Source of the DNA: Sphingobacteriales bacterium
GTDB taxonomy: Bacteria > Bacteroidota > Bacteroidia > Sphingobacteriales > Sphingobacteriaceae
Length of the DNA: 11,110 bases
Assembly: GCA_020058405.1 (NCBI GenBank)
Contig: JAGVEE010000027.1
Span: 1 to 11,110, forward strand
Reading direction: 5' to 3'
Shown: piece after piece, positions 1-7,536 of the stretch
Numbering within the stretch: position 1 is the stretch's first letter
How the letters are laid out: the number at the start of each line of letters is the position of its first letter
Program-made: the position numbers and the translations under genes
Notes under the pieces: generated by a model
What the model was told of the DNA's origin: nothing
Seen by the model: only the letters and a program-made list of their open reading frames with translations
Database searches by the model: none

Positions 1-94
1 AACTCCGCGTTCCGCTTCGTTCGGGGACCGACCATTCTTCAATCAAAAATAGGATTGAATCGGTCCCCGAACGAAGCGTAGCGGAGTTGAGGGG
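1..94. repeat. Long imperfect inverted repeat (REP/MITE-like hairpin), probably cut by the window edge
   Basis: Two arms can form a long hairpin. Positions 1-8 (AACTCCGC) pair with 81-88, and 13-30 pair perfectly over 18 bp with 61-78 (the right arm begins CGGTCCCCG); a small asymmetric internal loop (9-12 against 79-80) lies between these stems. An inner 7-bp stem, TTCAATC at 38-44 with GATTGAA at 53-59, caps it around an A-rich loop. The arms are clearly more GC-rich than the surrounding DNA. The right arm continues into GAGGGG (up to 94), so the true element may extend left of position 1. No protein is encoded. The structure fits a dispersed REP- or MITE-like palindrome; a terminator role is less likely because no T-run follows the stem. 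The class is an inference, while the pairing is read directly. Confidence 0.8.
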
Positions 95-123
95 TGATGA
101 TTTCTGATGTTTTCTTTTAAACA

Positions 124-159
124 AAAAACCCTCAATCTTTCGATGAGGGTTTTTCTTTT
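124..159 (-). terminator. Rho-independent terminator downstream of gdh, probably bidirectional
   Basis: CCCTCA (129-134) pairs with TGAGGG (144-149), and flanking A and T runs (124-128 with 150-154) lengthen the stem. Read on the minus strand, the stem is followed by a T-run, about 25 nt after the gdh stop codon. The plus-strand side also has a T-rich tail (150-161), so the element could stop transcription in both directions and insulate gdh from the repeat at the left edge. Confidence 0.85.
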
Positions 160-178
160 TTTTAGTAATGAACTCGGA

Positions 179-1624
179 TTAAGGGAAGATACCAAGGTTC
201 ATGTAAGAAACTGCGATTTTATCGATTGCTCCAACAAATGCAGCAGTTCTCAAACTATCAATCTTTTTATTTTGCATTCTGATTTCGCGAATTTCGTGGT
301 AAGAACGTACCATCGATTCTTCTAAACCAGAGTTTACTAATTCTAATTCATCTGGACCTTTTACAATAGCTTTACGCTGATCGTCTGTTAACTTAACTCC
401 AGTTGCTTTTTCAATTGTATCAACTAATGTTCTGTTTTGGTTTTCTTCGTAACGCTTGTCCATACGACCAAATGCTACGTGCGATAAGTTTTTCAACCAC
501 TCGAAGTAAGAAACCGTTACACCACCTGCGTTGCAATACGCATCAGGAATAATGATACCACCATTTTTAACAAAGTACTCTGCTGCTTGCGGAGTAGTTG
601 GACCATTAGCACCTTCAGCAATAATTTTTGCTTTAATACGCTTAATGTTCTCGGCAGTAATTTGGTTTTCTAAAGCTGCTGGAACTAGGATGTCGCACTC
701 TTGCTCTAAACCTAAAGCAGAATTTTTAAATTCTTTAGTAGCACCTTTGTAACCTAAAATTGATCCAGTTTTTTTTCTGTGTTCAAAAACTTTCTCAACA
801 TCTAAGCCTTTAGGGTTATAAATAGATCCTTCGTATTCACAAAGTCCTACAATAATACCACCTGCTTCATGTATAAATTTAGCTGAGTAGAAACCTACGT
901 TTCCTAAACCTTGTACAATAACTTTTTTACCTTCGATACCTGGTGTTAAACCAAGTTTTTTCATATCCTCAGGAACAGATACACACTCTCTAGTTGCGAA
1001 AAATACTCCGCGACCAGTTGCTTCCCTACGTCCGTTGATACCCGATTGTGAAATAGGCTTACCCGTTACACAAGCACTTGCATCTAATGAACCTGGATTG
1101 AATGTTGCATAGGTGTCAACGATCCACGACATTTCTCTTTCGCCTGTTCCGTAATCTGGTGCAGGAACGTCGATGCCCGGGCCAATAAAGTTTTTCTTAA
1201 TTAACTCCGAAGTATAACGACGAGTAATATTTTCTAATTCGCCAACAGTATAATTTTTCGGGTTGATTCTTACACCACCTTTAGCACCACCGAAACCTAC
1301 GTTTACGATTGCACATTTATACGTCATCAAAGCTGCTAATGCCATCACTTCATCTTCGTTCACCATTTCGCTGTAGCGAATACCACCTTTTGTTGGTAGC
1401 TTGTGGTGCGAGTGTTCCACTCTCCAAGCATCGATTACTTCAATAGAACCGTTTGCTTTTCTGATAGGAAATTGAAAGCGATAAACACTGTTACATGTTT
1501 TGATTTGGTTTAATAACCCTTGCGGATGTTTTGTAAAGCTTGCTGCTTTATCAAAGAACGCACAAACATCACCAAAGAAATTGGTTTCGTGTGCTGCTGC
1601 TTTTGCTTTTACGCTCTTAGCCAT
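179..1624 (-). CDS. gdh: Glutamate dehydrogenase (Glu/Leu/Phe/Val dehydrogenase family)
   Basis: Encodes a 481-residue cytosolic enzyme for reversible NAD(P)-dependent conversion of glutamate to 2-oxoglutarate and ammonia. The N-terminal substrate domain has KGGIRY (79-84) and the family active-site signature around FGGAKGG, with catalytic Lys115; DVPAPDYGTGERE follows at 152-163. The C-terminal Rossmann domain shows GLGNVG at 239-244 and AEGANGPTTP at 336-345. The ATG at 1624 is preferred over an in-frame TTG six bases upstream because it gives a normal MAKSV start and an ordinary leader. The protein resembles animal mitochondrial enzymes in long stretches (for example GPGIDVPAPD, TGKPISQ, SYFEWLKNL). 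It also keeps a sizeable insertion (about 390-433) before the last helices, where animal enzymes carry the antenna. Cofactor preference (NAD or NADP) cannot be settled by eye. A promoter lies in the 83-bp gap to ccmD, so gdh may be transcribed separately. Confidence 0.95.
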   Translation of the reverse strand: MAKSVKAKAAAHETNFFGDVCAFFDKAASFTKHPQGLLNQIKTCNSVYRFQFPIRKANGSIEVIDAWRVEHSHHKLPTKGGIRYSEMVNEDEVMALAALMTYKCAIVNVGFGGAKGGVRINPKNYTVGELENITRRYTSELIKKNFIGPGIDVPAPDYGTGEREMSWIVDTYATFNPGSLDASACVTGKPISQSGINGRREATGRGVFFATRECVSVPEDMKKLGLTPGIEGKKVIVQGLGNVGFYSAKFIHEAGGIIVGLCEYEGSIYNPKGLDVEKVFEHRKKTGSILGYKGATKEFKNSALGLEQECDILVPAALENQITAENIKRIKAKIIAEGANGPTTPQAAEYFVKNGGIIIPDAYCNAGGVTVSYFEWLKNLSHVAFGRMDKRYEENQNRTLVDTIEKATGVKLTDDQRKAIVKGPDELELVNSGLEESMVRSYHEIREIRMQNKKIDSLRTAAFVGAIDKIAVSYMNLGIFP

Positions 1625-1675
1625 AAACAAATTTTTTGTTAAGTAATTGTTGAATTGTTATTATAAAATTCTAAG

Positions 1676-1706
1676 CAAATGTTTGATTAATAATTCTCTT
1701 TAGCAA
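1676..1706 (-). promoter_or_regulatory. Probable Bacteroidota-type promoter of gdh
   Basis: On the minus strand a TTG (1704-1706) is followed after exactly 20 nt by AACATTTG (1676-1683). This matches the known Bacteroidota -33 TTG / -7 TAnnTTTG arrangement with one mismatch, at the first base of the -7 box. It lies wholly between the ccmD stop and the gdh start and would give a leader of roughly 45 nt. The match is seen directly; activity is inferred. Confidence 0.55.
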
Positions 1707-1707
1707 A

Positions 1708-1920
1708 TTATTTCTGCTCTTTTTCTAATTTACTTAGTCGACGTTCCATATAAATTAAATAAGTAGCTATGCCTAAGAATATTACAGCAATAACTCCTAC
1801 TACCACATATATTTTACCCGAACTCCTTAACCCATCTGCCATTTCTACTTTTTCTGCCTCTTGTGCTATGCTACAAAATGCCATAAATAGGAATGTAAGT
1901 GTAAATACTATCTTTTTCAT
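1708..1920 (-). CDS. ccmD: CcmD-like small membrane protein
   Basis: A 70-residue protein with an N-terminal signal-like segment (MKKIVFTLTFLFMAFCSIAQ, about 1-20) and one transmembrane helix (about 37-57: YVVVGVIAVIFLGIATYLIY). A short charged tail, ERRLSKLEKEQK, follows. The helix followed by an R/K/E-rich tail is the typical CcmD pattern. CcmD proteins help release the haem-loaded CcmE chaperone from the CcmABC complex. Bacteroidota versions carry an extra N-terminal signal segment, as here. It starts 3 nt after the ccmC stop, so the two are almost certainly co-transcribed and possibly translationally coupled. Identification rests on both the helix pattern and the position behind ccmC; sequence alone in so small a protein would be weaker. 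Confidence 0.82.
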   Translation of the reverse strand: MKKIVFTLTFLFMAFCSIAQEAEKVEMADGLRSSGKIYVVVGVIAVIFLGIATYLIYMERRLSKLEKEQK

Positions 1921-1923
1921 TGT

Positions 1924-2592
1924 TTATTTTTCTAATGATTTAACCTCTAACGTTCTTAATCTGAATTTCACTTGTGCAAGCCAAATTCCCATTAAAATCC
2001 AACCGATAACGGCAGGATAAAATACTTTACGCATATCGTTATCCATATCATAGGTATTAAAACCCGGATTTCCTCCATTGCCTGGGTGCAAAGAGTCTGT
2101 TAAGCGTGGTAAAATAAATATCAACACAATCATTATCGGAAAGGCAAACACGCTATATACTGCAGAAATTTTTGCCTTTTTTTGCTCATCTTCAATAGAA
2201 CCTCTTAATACAAAATAAGCCATGTAAACTAGTAATGCAATGGCTGCACTGTTTTGCTTAGGGTCGTTACTCCAAGCTTCGCCCCAAGTGTATTTTGCCC
2301 AAATCATGCCCGTTACAATGCCTAATATTCCTAGCAAAACGCCAATGTTTGCAGATTCTACGGCCCAAGTATCGTGCTTCGTATTGTTTGAATTTAAATA
2401 CTTCACACTGTATGTAGCATTTACTACAAACAAAATAATCATTGCGAACCACATGGGTACATGGAAGTATACATTTCTAATGGATTCATGTAATATAGGT
2501 AGCTCTGGAACCGAGCCTAATAAGCCTTGGAAAATACTGTACAATACAAGTAGTATCCCTAAATATTTCCACCAATTTTGTTTTATCAACAT
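1924..2592 (-). CDS. ccmC: Cytochrome c biogenesis protein CcmC (haem-handling membrane protein)
   Basis: A 222-residue polytopic membrane protein with about six transmembrane helices. It carries the tryptophan-rich haem-binding motif typical of this superfamily (WGEAWSND, 103-110) on an extracytoplasmic loop. Two conserved histidines, His44 (in YFHVPMWF) and His169 (in DSLHPGNGG), flank the motif and correspond to the external haem ligands of CcmC. In system I cytochrome c maturation CcmC presents haem to the chaperone CcmE. The gene lies between ccmB (17 nt upstream) and ccmD (3 nt downstream). The length is slightly below that of proteobacterial CcmC, as is common in this phylum. The related CcsA and CcmF proteins share the WWD motif but are longer, which favours CcmC. 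Confidence 0.92.
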   Translation of the reverse strand: MLIKQNWWKYLGILLVLYSIFQGLLGSVPELPILHESIRNVYFHVPMWFAMIILFVVNATYSVKYLNSNNTKHDTWAVESANIGVLLGILGIVTGMIWAKYTWGEAWSNDPKQNSAAIALLVYMAYFVLRGSIEDEQKKAKISAVYSVFAFPIMIVLIFILPRLTDSLHPGNGGNPGFNTYDMDNDMRKVFYPAVIGWILMGIWLAQVKFRLRTLEVKSLEK

Positions 2593-2609
2593 CTAAATTT
2601 ATGTCTTAT

Positions 2610-3269
2610 TTATTCACGCCAAATGTAAGGAAATAACAACAAAGAAATAGCAATTGTTATTACATTGAGCAGTAAAATTGCAGTCAACTCATTCATGCTT
2701 ACTGAACGATCTAAACCATCAATGGCATTCTTAGAAAACTTTATCAACAACATTAATAAAGGCACCATTATTGGGAAGCTTAGAATTGCCATTAAAGTAG
2801 TATTGTTGTTTACTTTAGAAGCAATAGCAGATACCATGGTGAGGATGGTTGAAAAGCTCAGCCCGCCAAGTATTACAGCAATTCCGTAGAATAAAGGATC
2901 TTGTACAGGATTTTTAAAAACCACTGAATAAAATAGTATGCTGATGAGAGATAATAGCATCATCAACAAAGCATTGTAAATTATTTTGGAGATGATAATG
3001 TTTTGAGCAGAACTAATGGTGTACATGTATAAAAACCGCCCTTTCGTTTCTTGCATAAAGCTCTTTGCTACTGCGTTTACCGAAGCAAATAACATGATGA
3101 TCCAAAACAAAGCGTTCCATACAACTGGATTTATTTGTTTAAAGGATAAATAACAGATAAAAACCGTTGAAAACACGTATAAAAGAATGCCATTGAAGGA
3201 ATATTTATTTCTCCATTCAATAAGTAAATCTTTAAGTAATAAGGCTTTAATAATTTTTACACTAATCAC
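2610..3269 (-). CDS. ccmB: Haem exporter subunit CcmB
   Basis: A 219-residue integral membrane protein with six predicted helices, at about 25-43, 50-70, 90-118, 126-150, 157-178 and 194-216. The N-terminus has the CcmB-like pattern LLLKDLLIEWRNKYSFNG (10-27). CcmB is the permease partner of the ATPase CcmA in the CcmABC complex, which powers release of haem-loaded CcmE. The start is GTG at 3269; no ATG lies nearby in frame, and the conserved KDLxxEWR segment sits a normal distance in. It is the first gene of ccmB-ccmC-ccmD. No ccmA is adjacent; upstream is the divergent accC, so the ATPase must be encoded elsewhere if the complex is complete. Confidence 0.88.
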   Translation of the reverse strand: MISVKIIKALLLKDLLIEWRNKYSFNGILLYVFSTVFICYLSFKQINPVVWNALFWIIMLFASVNAVAKSFMQETKGRFLYMYTISSAQNIIISKIIYNALLMMLLSLISILFYSVVFKNPVQDPLFYGIAVILGGLSFSTILTMVSAIASKVNNNTTLMAILSFPIMVPLLMLLIKFSKNAIDGLDRSVSMNELTAILLLNVITIAISLLLFPYIWRE

Positions 3270-3273
3270 GCCT

Positions 3274-3281
3274 CAAAATTA
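3274..3281 (-). promoter_or_regulatory. Possible -7 element of the ccmBCD operon
   Basis: On the minus strand TAATTTTG matches the Bacteroidota -7 consensus TAnnTTTG exactly. It ends only 4 nt before the GTG start of ccmB, so the transcript would be leaderless or nearly so. No TTG is found 19-21 nt upstream, which lowers confidence. Confidence 0.35.
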
Positions 3282-3339
3282 GAATTAATTCTGATAAATA
3301 CTTCCTTTTTCAAATAGCAATAAATATCGCGTAAATTGA

Positions 3340-3347
3340 TATTTTTA
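3340..3347 (+). promoter_or_regulatory. Weak candidate -7 element for accC
   Basis: TATTTTTA differs from TAnnTTTG only in its last base and lies 28 nt before the accC TTG start, inside the 106-bp spacer shared with divergent ccmB. No TTG is present at the expected -33 distance. Nothing else in this spacer stands out. Confidence 0.25.
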
Positions 3348-3375
3348 CCATCCGATAAGATTAACAGATAGAACA

Positions 3376-4857
3376 TTGAAAAAGATATTAATTGCCAACA
3401 GAGGAGAAATTGCTTTACGCATTATGCGATCGGCCAGAGAAATGGGAATTTCTACAGTTGCTGTATATTCAGAAGCCGACCGTTTATCGCCACATGTACA
3501 ATACGCAGATGAAGCTGTGCTTATTGGCCCGGCGCCCTCTAACCAATCGTATTTGGTAATGGAAAAAATTATTGATGCCTGCAAACTTACAGGTGCAGAT
3601 GCAATACATCCAGGCTATGGATTTTTATCCGAGAATGCAGCTTTTGCTCGTAAAGTAAGAGAAGCTGGCATTACCTTAATAGGACCATCTCCAGAAGCAA
3701 TGGAAATGATGGGGAATAAATTATCGGCAAAAGCAGCGGCATTGCGTTACAATATACCAATGGTGCCCGGCACTGAAGAAGCCATTGGCGATGTACAAGT
3801 TGCAAAAGATAGAGCCGTAGAAGTAGGCTTCCCAATATTAATAAAAGCTGCTGCCGGTGGCGGTGGCAAAGGCATGCGAATTGTTGAGCGTGTTGAAGAT
3901 TTTGAAGAACAAATGCAATTAGCCGTTAGTGAAGCTATATCTGCTTTTGGTGATGGAGCAGTATTTATAGAACGTTATGTAGGCTCGCCGCGACATATTG
4001 AGATACAAGTATTAGGGGACACCCACGGAAATATTGTCTATTTATTTGAACGTGAGTGTTCGGTGCAACGCCGACACCAAAAAGTGGTTGAAGAAGCACC
4101 ATCAGCAGTATTAACACCCGAAATTAGAAAAGCAATGGGTGAATGTGCGGTAAATGTGGCAAAATCTTGCGACTATATTGGTGCGGGTACAGTAGAGTTT
4201 ATTTTAGAGAACAACAAAGATTTTTACTTCTTAGAAATGAACACCCGCTTGCAAGTAGAACACCCCGTAACCGAACAAATTACAGGAATTGATTTAGTGA
4301 AAGAGCAAATAAAAATTGCAAGAGGTGAAAAATTATCATTTACACAAGAGGATTTAAAAATTAATGGACACTCGATAGAATTACGTGTGTATGCAGAAGA
4401 TCCGAACAATAATTTTTTACCAGACATTGGCACCTTACAAACCTACAAAGTACCGCAGGGATTAGGAGTGCGCGTTGACGATGGTTTTGTGGAAGGCATG
4501 GACATTCCGATTTATTACGACCCAATGATTGCCAAATTAGTAACCTTTGGTAAAGATAGAGCCGAAGCAATAGAACGAATGGTGCGAGCGATTGATGATT
4601 ATGTGATAACAGGAATACAAACAACCTTACCCTTCGGCAAATTTGTAATGCAACACGAGGCTTTTACATCGGGGGATTTTGATACACATTTTGTAAAAAA
4701 CTATTTTAACGCCGATAGCTTAAAAGATTCTAAAGAGGAGGAAGCCGAAGTGGCAGCCTTGAGTATTGCTCAATTTTGGAAAAACAACCAAAAGAAAACA
4801 ATTGAACAAACACAAAACAATGAAAGTTCTGCGTGGTTAAACAATAGAAGAAATTAA
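3376..4857 (+). CDS. accC: Acetyl-/propionyl-CoA carboxylase biotin carboxylase subunit
   Basis: A 493-residue ATP-grasp enzyme that carboxylates biotin on its carrier protein using ATP and bicarbonate. The N-terminal domain begins KKILIANRGEIA. The ATP-binding parts include Lys115, Lys157 and the glycine-rich loop GGGGKGM (161-167); the core has ERECSVQRRHQK (225-236), Glu287 and RLQVEHPVTE (291-300) with Glu295, and Arg337 matches the catalytic arginine. The start is TTG: an in-frame stop lies 39 nt upstream, no ATG intervenes, and this TTG precisely gives the conserved N-terminus. The chain exceeds the roughly 450 residues of E. coli AccC by a charged tail (about 447-493) ending SSAWLNNRRN. 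No biotin carrier (accB) or carboxyltransferase gene is adjacent, so it could belong to either an acetyl-CoA or a propionyl-CoA carboxylase. The name accC is used in the broad sense. Confidence 0.93.
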   Translation: MKKILIANRGEIALRIMRSAREMGISTVAVYSEADRLSPHVQYADEAVLIGPAPSNQSYLVMEKIIDACKLTGADAIHPGYGFLSENAAFARKVREAGITLIGPSPEAMEMMGNKLSAKAAALRYNIPMVPGTEEAIGDVQVAKDRAVEVGFPILIKAAAGGGGKGMRIVERVEDFEEQMQLAVSEAISAFGDGAVFIERYVGSPRHIEIQVLGDTHGNIVYLFERECSVQRRHQKVVEEAPSAVLTPEIRKAMGECAVNVAKSCDYIGAGTVEFILENNKDFYFLEMNTRLQVEHPVTEQITGIDLVKEQIKIARGEKLSFTQEDLKINGHSIELRVYAEDPNNNFLPDIGTLQTYKVPQGLGVRVDDGFVEGMDIPIYYDPMIAKLVTFGKDRAEAIERMVRAIDDYVITGIQTTLPFGKFVMQHEAFTSGDFDTHFVKNYFNADSLKDSKEEEAEVAALSIAQFWKNNQKKTIEQTQNNESSAWLNNRRN

Positions 4858-4871
4858 TAATTCGTTATTAA
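4854..4871 (+). other. Short AT-only hairpin with TTCG loop at the accC stop
   Basis: TTAATAA (4854-4860) and TTATTAA (4865-4871) form a 7-bp stem around a TTCG tetraloop and include the double stop TAATAA of accC. No T-run follows, so it is a poor intrinsic terminator. It may act as a 3' end stabiliser, or it may be chance in AT-rich DNA. Confidence 0.4.
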
Positions 4872-4893
4872 ATCAATAATCTAGCATAATTGG

Positions 4894-4901
4894 TATATTA
4901 G
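4894..4901 (+). promoter_or_regulatory. Candidate -7 element for the secreted CHU_C protein gene
   Basis: TATATTAG matches TAnnTTTG with one mismatch and lies 16 nt before the ATG at 4918, a spacing close to that seen at hscA. No clear TTG is found at -33. It is one reason to think this gene can be transcribed separately from accC, which ends 60 bp upstream. Confidence 0.3.
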
Positions 4902-4917
4902 TTGTGGTAGGGTACCT

Positions 4918-7536
4918 ATGAAACGAATAATACTCTTATTTACTTTTTTTACGTTAAGCGTTTCTGCGTTTGCTACTCACAACCGTGCAGGAGAAATTAC
5001 ATACCGCCAATTAAGTGCATTGCAATACGAATTTACTTTAACCACCTTTACCGATGTAAGTAATGCAGGCAATGCCGACAGGCCTACTGCTACTCTAAAA
5101 TTTGGAGATGGTACAGAAGAAGAGCGACCACGAATAGAACGCACTTTGGTTGGCCCATTTATACAACGTAATAGATACAAATTTACACACACTTTTCCGG
5201 GTTTCTCTAACTATACAATTAGCTACCAAGACCCTAATAGAAACAACAATGTACAAAACATGTTGAACTCTATAAACACTGCTTTTTATGTAGAAACAGA
5301 ATTGGTAATAAACCCTTTTATTGGATTTAATAATTCCCCTACTTTATTATTAGAGCCAATAGATTTTGGTGGCTTAAATAAATTGTTTGTGCATAACCCC
5401 AATGCCTTTGATGTGGATGGCGATAGCTTGAGTTTTAAACTCGTATCCTGCAAGCAAGATGTTGGATTAGATGTGTTCGGATTTAAAATACCAGATGTTG
5501 CCAACGGATTTGCATCTGTTAAATTTGAAATAGACCCGCGCACTGGGCAGCTTGTTTGGGAAAACCCCATCAGACTTGGATTATACAACATTGCCATTAT
5601 GGTAGAAGAATGGCGTTACATCGAAAAAAATAAAACGTATTTACGTATAGGTTATATTGTGAGAGACATGCAAATAGAAATTGTATTAACAGACAATAAC
5701 CCACCCGTAATTACACCCATAAAAGATACTTGCATTATTGCCGGATCTTCGTTAACCATTAATGTTTTGGCGAATGATATGGATAATGATAGAGTAACTT
5801 TATCGGCTACCGGAGGACCGTTTGAATTATCTGGTAACGATACCATTTTATTTACACAAAACTCTGTAGGCACAGGAAATATTACACAATCTTTTTATTG
5901 GAAGAGCTCTTGTTTATCAGTACGTAAGCAACCCTATCAAATTGTATTTAAAGCAGTAGATAATGGCAGTCCAAAGCTTGTAGATTTGGAAGATTGGCAA
6001 ATAAGAATTGTTGCACCTGCTCCACAGAATTTACTAAGCACAAGACTCGGAAACGGCATAAATTTAAATTGGGATAGAATAAGTTGCGACAATGCCATTG
6101 GTTATAAAATTTACAGAAAAGAAAATAGCAATCCGTTTACACCAAGTACATGCGAAACTGGATTAAGTTCGCAAAAAGGATACGAGTTAATTGAAACTTT
6201 AAACGATATAAATACCCTAACATTTAGAGATGATAACAATGGGCAAGGTTTGTTTATAGGTAAAGATTACTGCTACAGAATATTTGCATTTTTTGCTGAT
6301 GGTGCAGAAAGTATTGTATCTAATGAAACATGCAACAGGTTGAGTAGAGATTTACCATCTATTACAAAAGTGAGCATAGAAACTACGAGCAATACAGTTG
6401 GAACAGATACAGTGATTTTTAGCAAACCTACTGAGTTAGATACTGTGCAATATCCAGGTCCGTATGAATTTAGGTGGATGAGAACCAGCAGTACTAATGC
6501 AAGCGCACAATTATTAAAAACAAGTACTGGTAATTTTTTAGGTGATGTGAGCGACACTGTTTTATACGATGCAAATTTAAACACAGAAAACGAGCAATAT
6601 ACTTATGTAATAGAAATGTATTCGGCAGGAAGTTTAATTGGAAATTCTAGACCTGCAAGTTCTATATTTTTAGAATCGGTAAGTGCAGAAAATAGAAACA
6701 TACAATTGAGTTGGCGAGTAAATACCCCTTGGGAAAACGATAGCTTTATTGTGTACAGATTGAACGATGCAAACTTGTTCGATTCTGTTGGAATGTCATT
6801 TACGAATAGTTTTTCTGATACTGGTTTAGTTGATGGTAGAGAATATTGTTACTACATATTAGCCGTTGGCGAATACCCAGTCGGAGGATTTATAAACCCC
6901 TTGATTAACTTATCTCAACGGTATTGTGTTACTCCTGTAGATACACGTAAGCCAGAGCCACCTTTTTTAACTGTAACTCCAAGTTGCCAATTATATTTAA
7001 ATGAATTATCATGGCTGCCAAGTACAGTAAACAGTGGCGATGTAGTTCGTTACAACGTTTATAAATCTGAATTTGAAGGAAGCGATTTTACCATTATACA
7101 CACTACCAGTTTACAAAACGATACCACTTTTATTGATGCCAATTTATTAAAATCTATTGCAGGTTGTTATTTTATTACTTCTATAGATTCATTTAATAAT
7201 GAAAGCGAACGCAGTAACATAGTGTGTGTAGATAATTGCCCTGTATTAAATTTACCTAATACTTTTACACCAAACGGCGACAACATAAACGATTTGTTTA
7301 GCCCTATGCCAGATAGTATTGATTTTGTTGATAAGGTGCAAATAACCATTTACAACAGGTACGGAAAATTGGTTTTCCAAACTTCGGACCCAATGATTAA
7401 ATGGAACGGAAAAGAAAATAATACCGGAAACGATTTACCAACCGGCACCTATTTTTATACCATAGAATACAGCGAAATAAGATTAAGAGGACTAAAAGCG
7501 AAGGCTAAAACGGGGTATATTGAGTTACTAAGGTAA
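4918..7536 (+). CDS. Large secreted surface protein with type B type IX secretion (CHU_C) sorting domain
   Basis: An 872-residue protein with a signal peptide (about 1-19, ending SVSAFA). The mature N-terminus THNRAGEITYRQL begins a module (about 20-260) that recurs, from memory, in other Bacteroidota CHU_C proteins; it includes a PKD-like segment with GDGT (63-66) and HTFPGFSNYTISY (91-103). A cadherin/VCBS-like segment follows (about 262-365: NVLANDMDND). Then come fibronectin type III-like domains at about 367-475, 585-672 and 678-770, each with paired cysteines near repeat ends. The C-terminal 95 residues are a CHU_C domain: NTFTPNGDNINDLF (781-794), YNRYGKLVF (812-820), WNG (829-831) and LPTGTYFYTIEY (840-851). 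Such proteins cross the outer membrane through the type IX system and stay on the surface or are released. No catalytic motif is visible, so adhesion or a structural role is an inference. Neighbours give no functional link. Confidence 0.88.
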   Translation: MKRIILLFTFFTLSVSAFATHNRAGEITYRQLSALQYEFTLTTFTDVSNAGNADRPTATLKFGDGTEEERPRIERTLVGPFIQRNRYKFTHTFPGFSNYTISYQDPNRNNNVQNMLNSINTAFYVETELVINPFIGFNNSPTLLLEPIDFGGLNKLFVHNPNAFDVDGDSLSFKLVSCKQDVGLDVFGFKIPDVANGFASVKFEIDPRTGQLVWENPIRLGLYNIAIMVEEWRYIEKNKTYLRIGYIVRDMQIEIVLTDNNPPVITPIKDTCIIAGSSLTINVLANDMDNDRVTLSATGGPFELSGNDTILFTQNSVGTGNITQSFYWKSSCLSVRKQPYQIVFKAVDNGSPKLVDLEDWQIRIVAPAPQNLLSTRLGNGINLNWDRISCDNAIGYKIYRKENSNPFTPSTCETGLSSQKGYELIETLNDINTLTFRDDNNGQGLFIGKDYCYRIFAFFADGAESIVSNETCNRLSRDLPSITKVSIETTSNTVGTDTVIFSKPTELDTVQYPGPYEFRWMRTSSTNASAQLLKTSTGNFLGDVSDTVLYDANLNTENEQYTYVIEMYSAGSLIGNSRPASSIFLESVSAENRNIQLSWRVNTPWENDSFIVYRLNDANLFDSVGMSFTNSFSDTGLVDGREYCYYILAVGEYPVGGFINPLINLSQRYCVTPVDTRKPEPPFLTVTPSCQLYLNELSWLPSTVNSGDVVRYNVYKSEFEGSDFTIIHTTSLQNDTTFIDANLLKSIAGCYFITSIDSFNNESERSNIVCVDNCPVLNLPNTFTPNGDNINDLFSPMPDSIDFVDKVQITIYNRYGKLVFQTSDPMIKWNGKENNTGNDLPTGTYFYTIEYSEIRLRGLKAKAKTGYIELLR

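Noticed and set aside
1..94. Left palindrome as an ordinary transcription terminator
   Set aside because: It has no T-run on either side, is much longer than needed, and gdh already has a complete terminator at 124-159.
107..325. Plus-strand ORF at the left edge
   Set aside because: It runs through the gdh terminator hairpin and then antisense to the gdh C-terminus, and its composition is that of a shadow frame.
1625..1630. gdh start at TTG 1630
   Set aside because: It would add only Met-Phe before a good ATG. The ATG is preferred, although two residues cannot be resolved with certainty.
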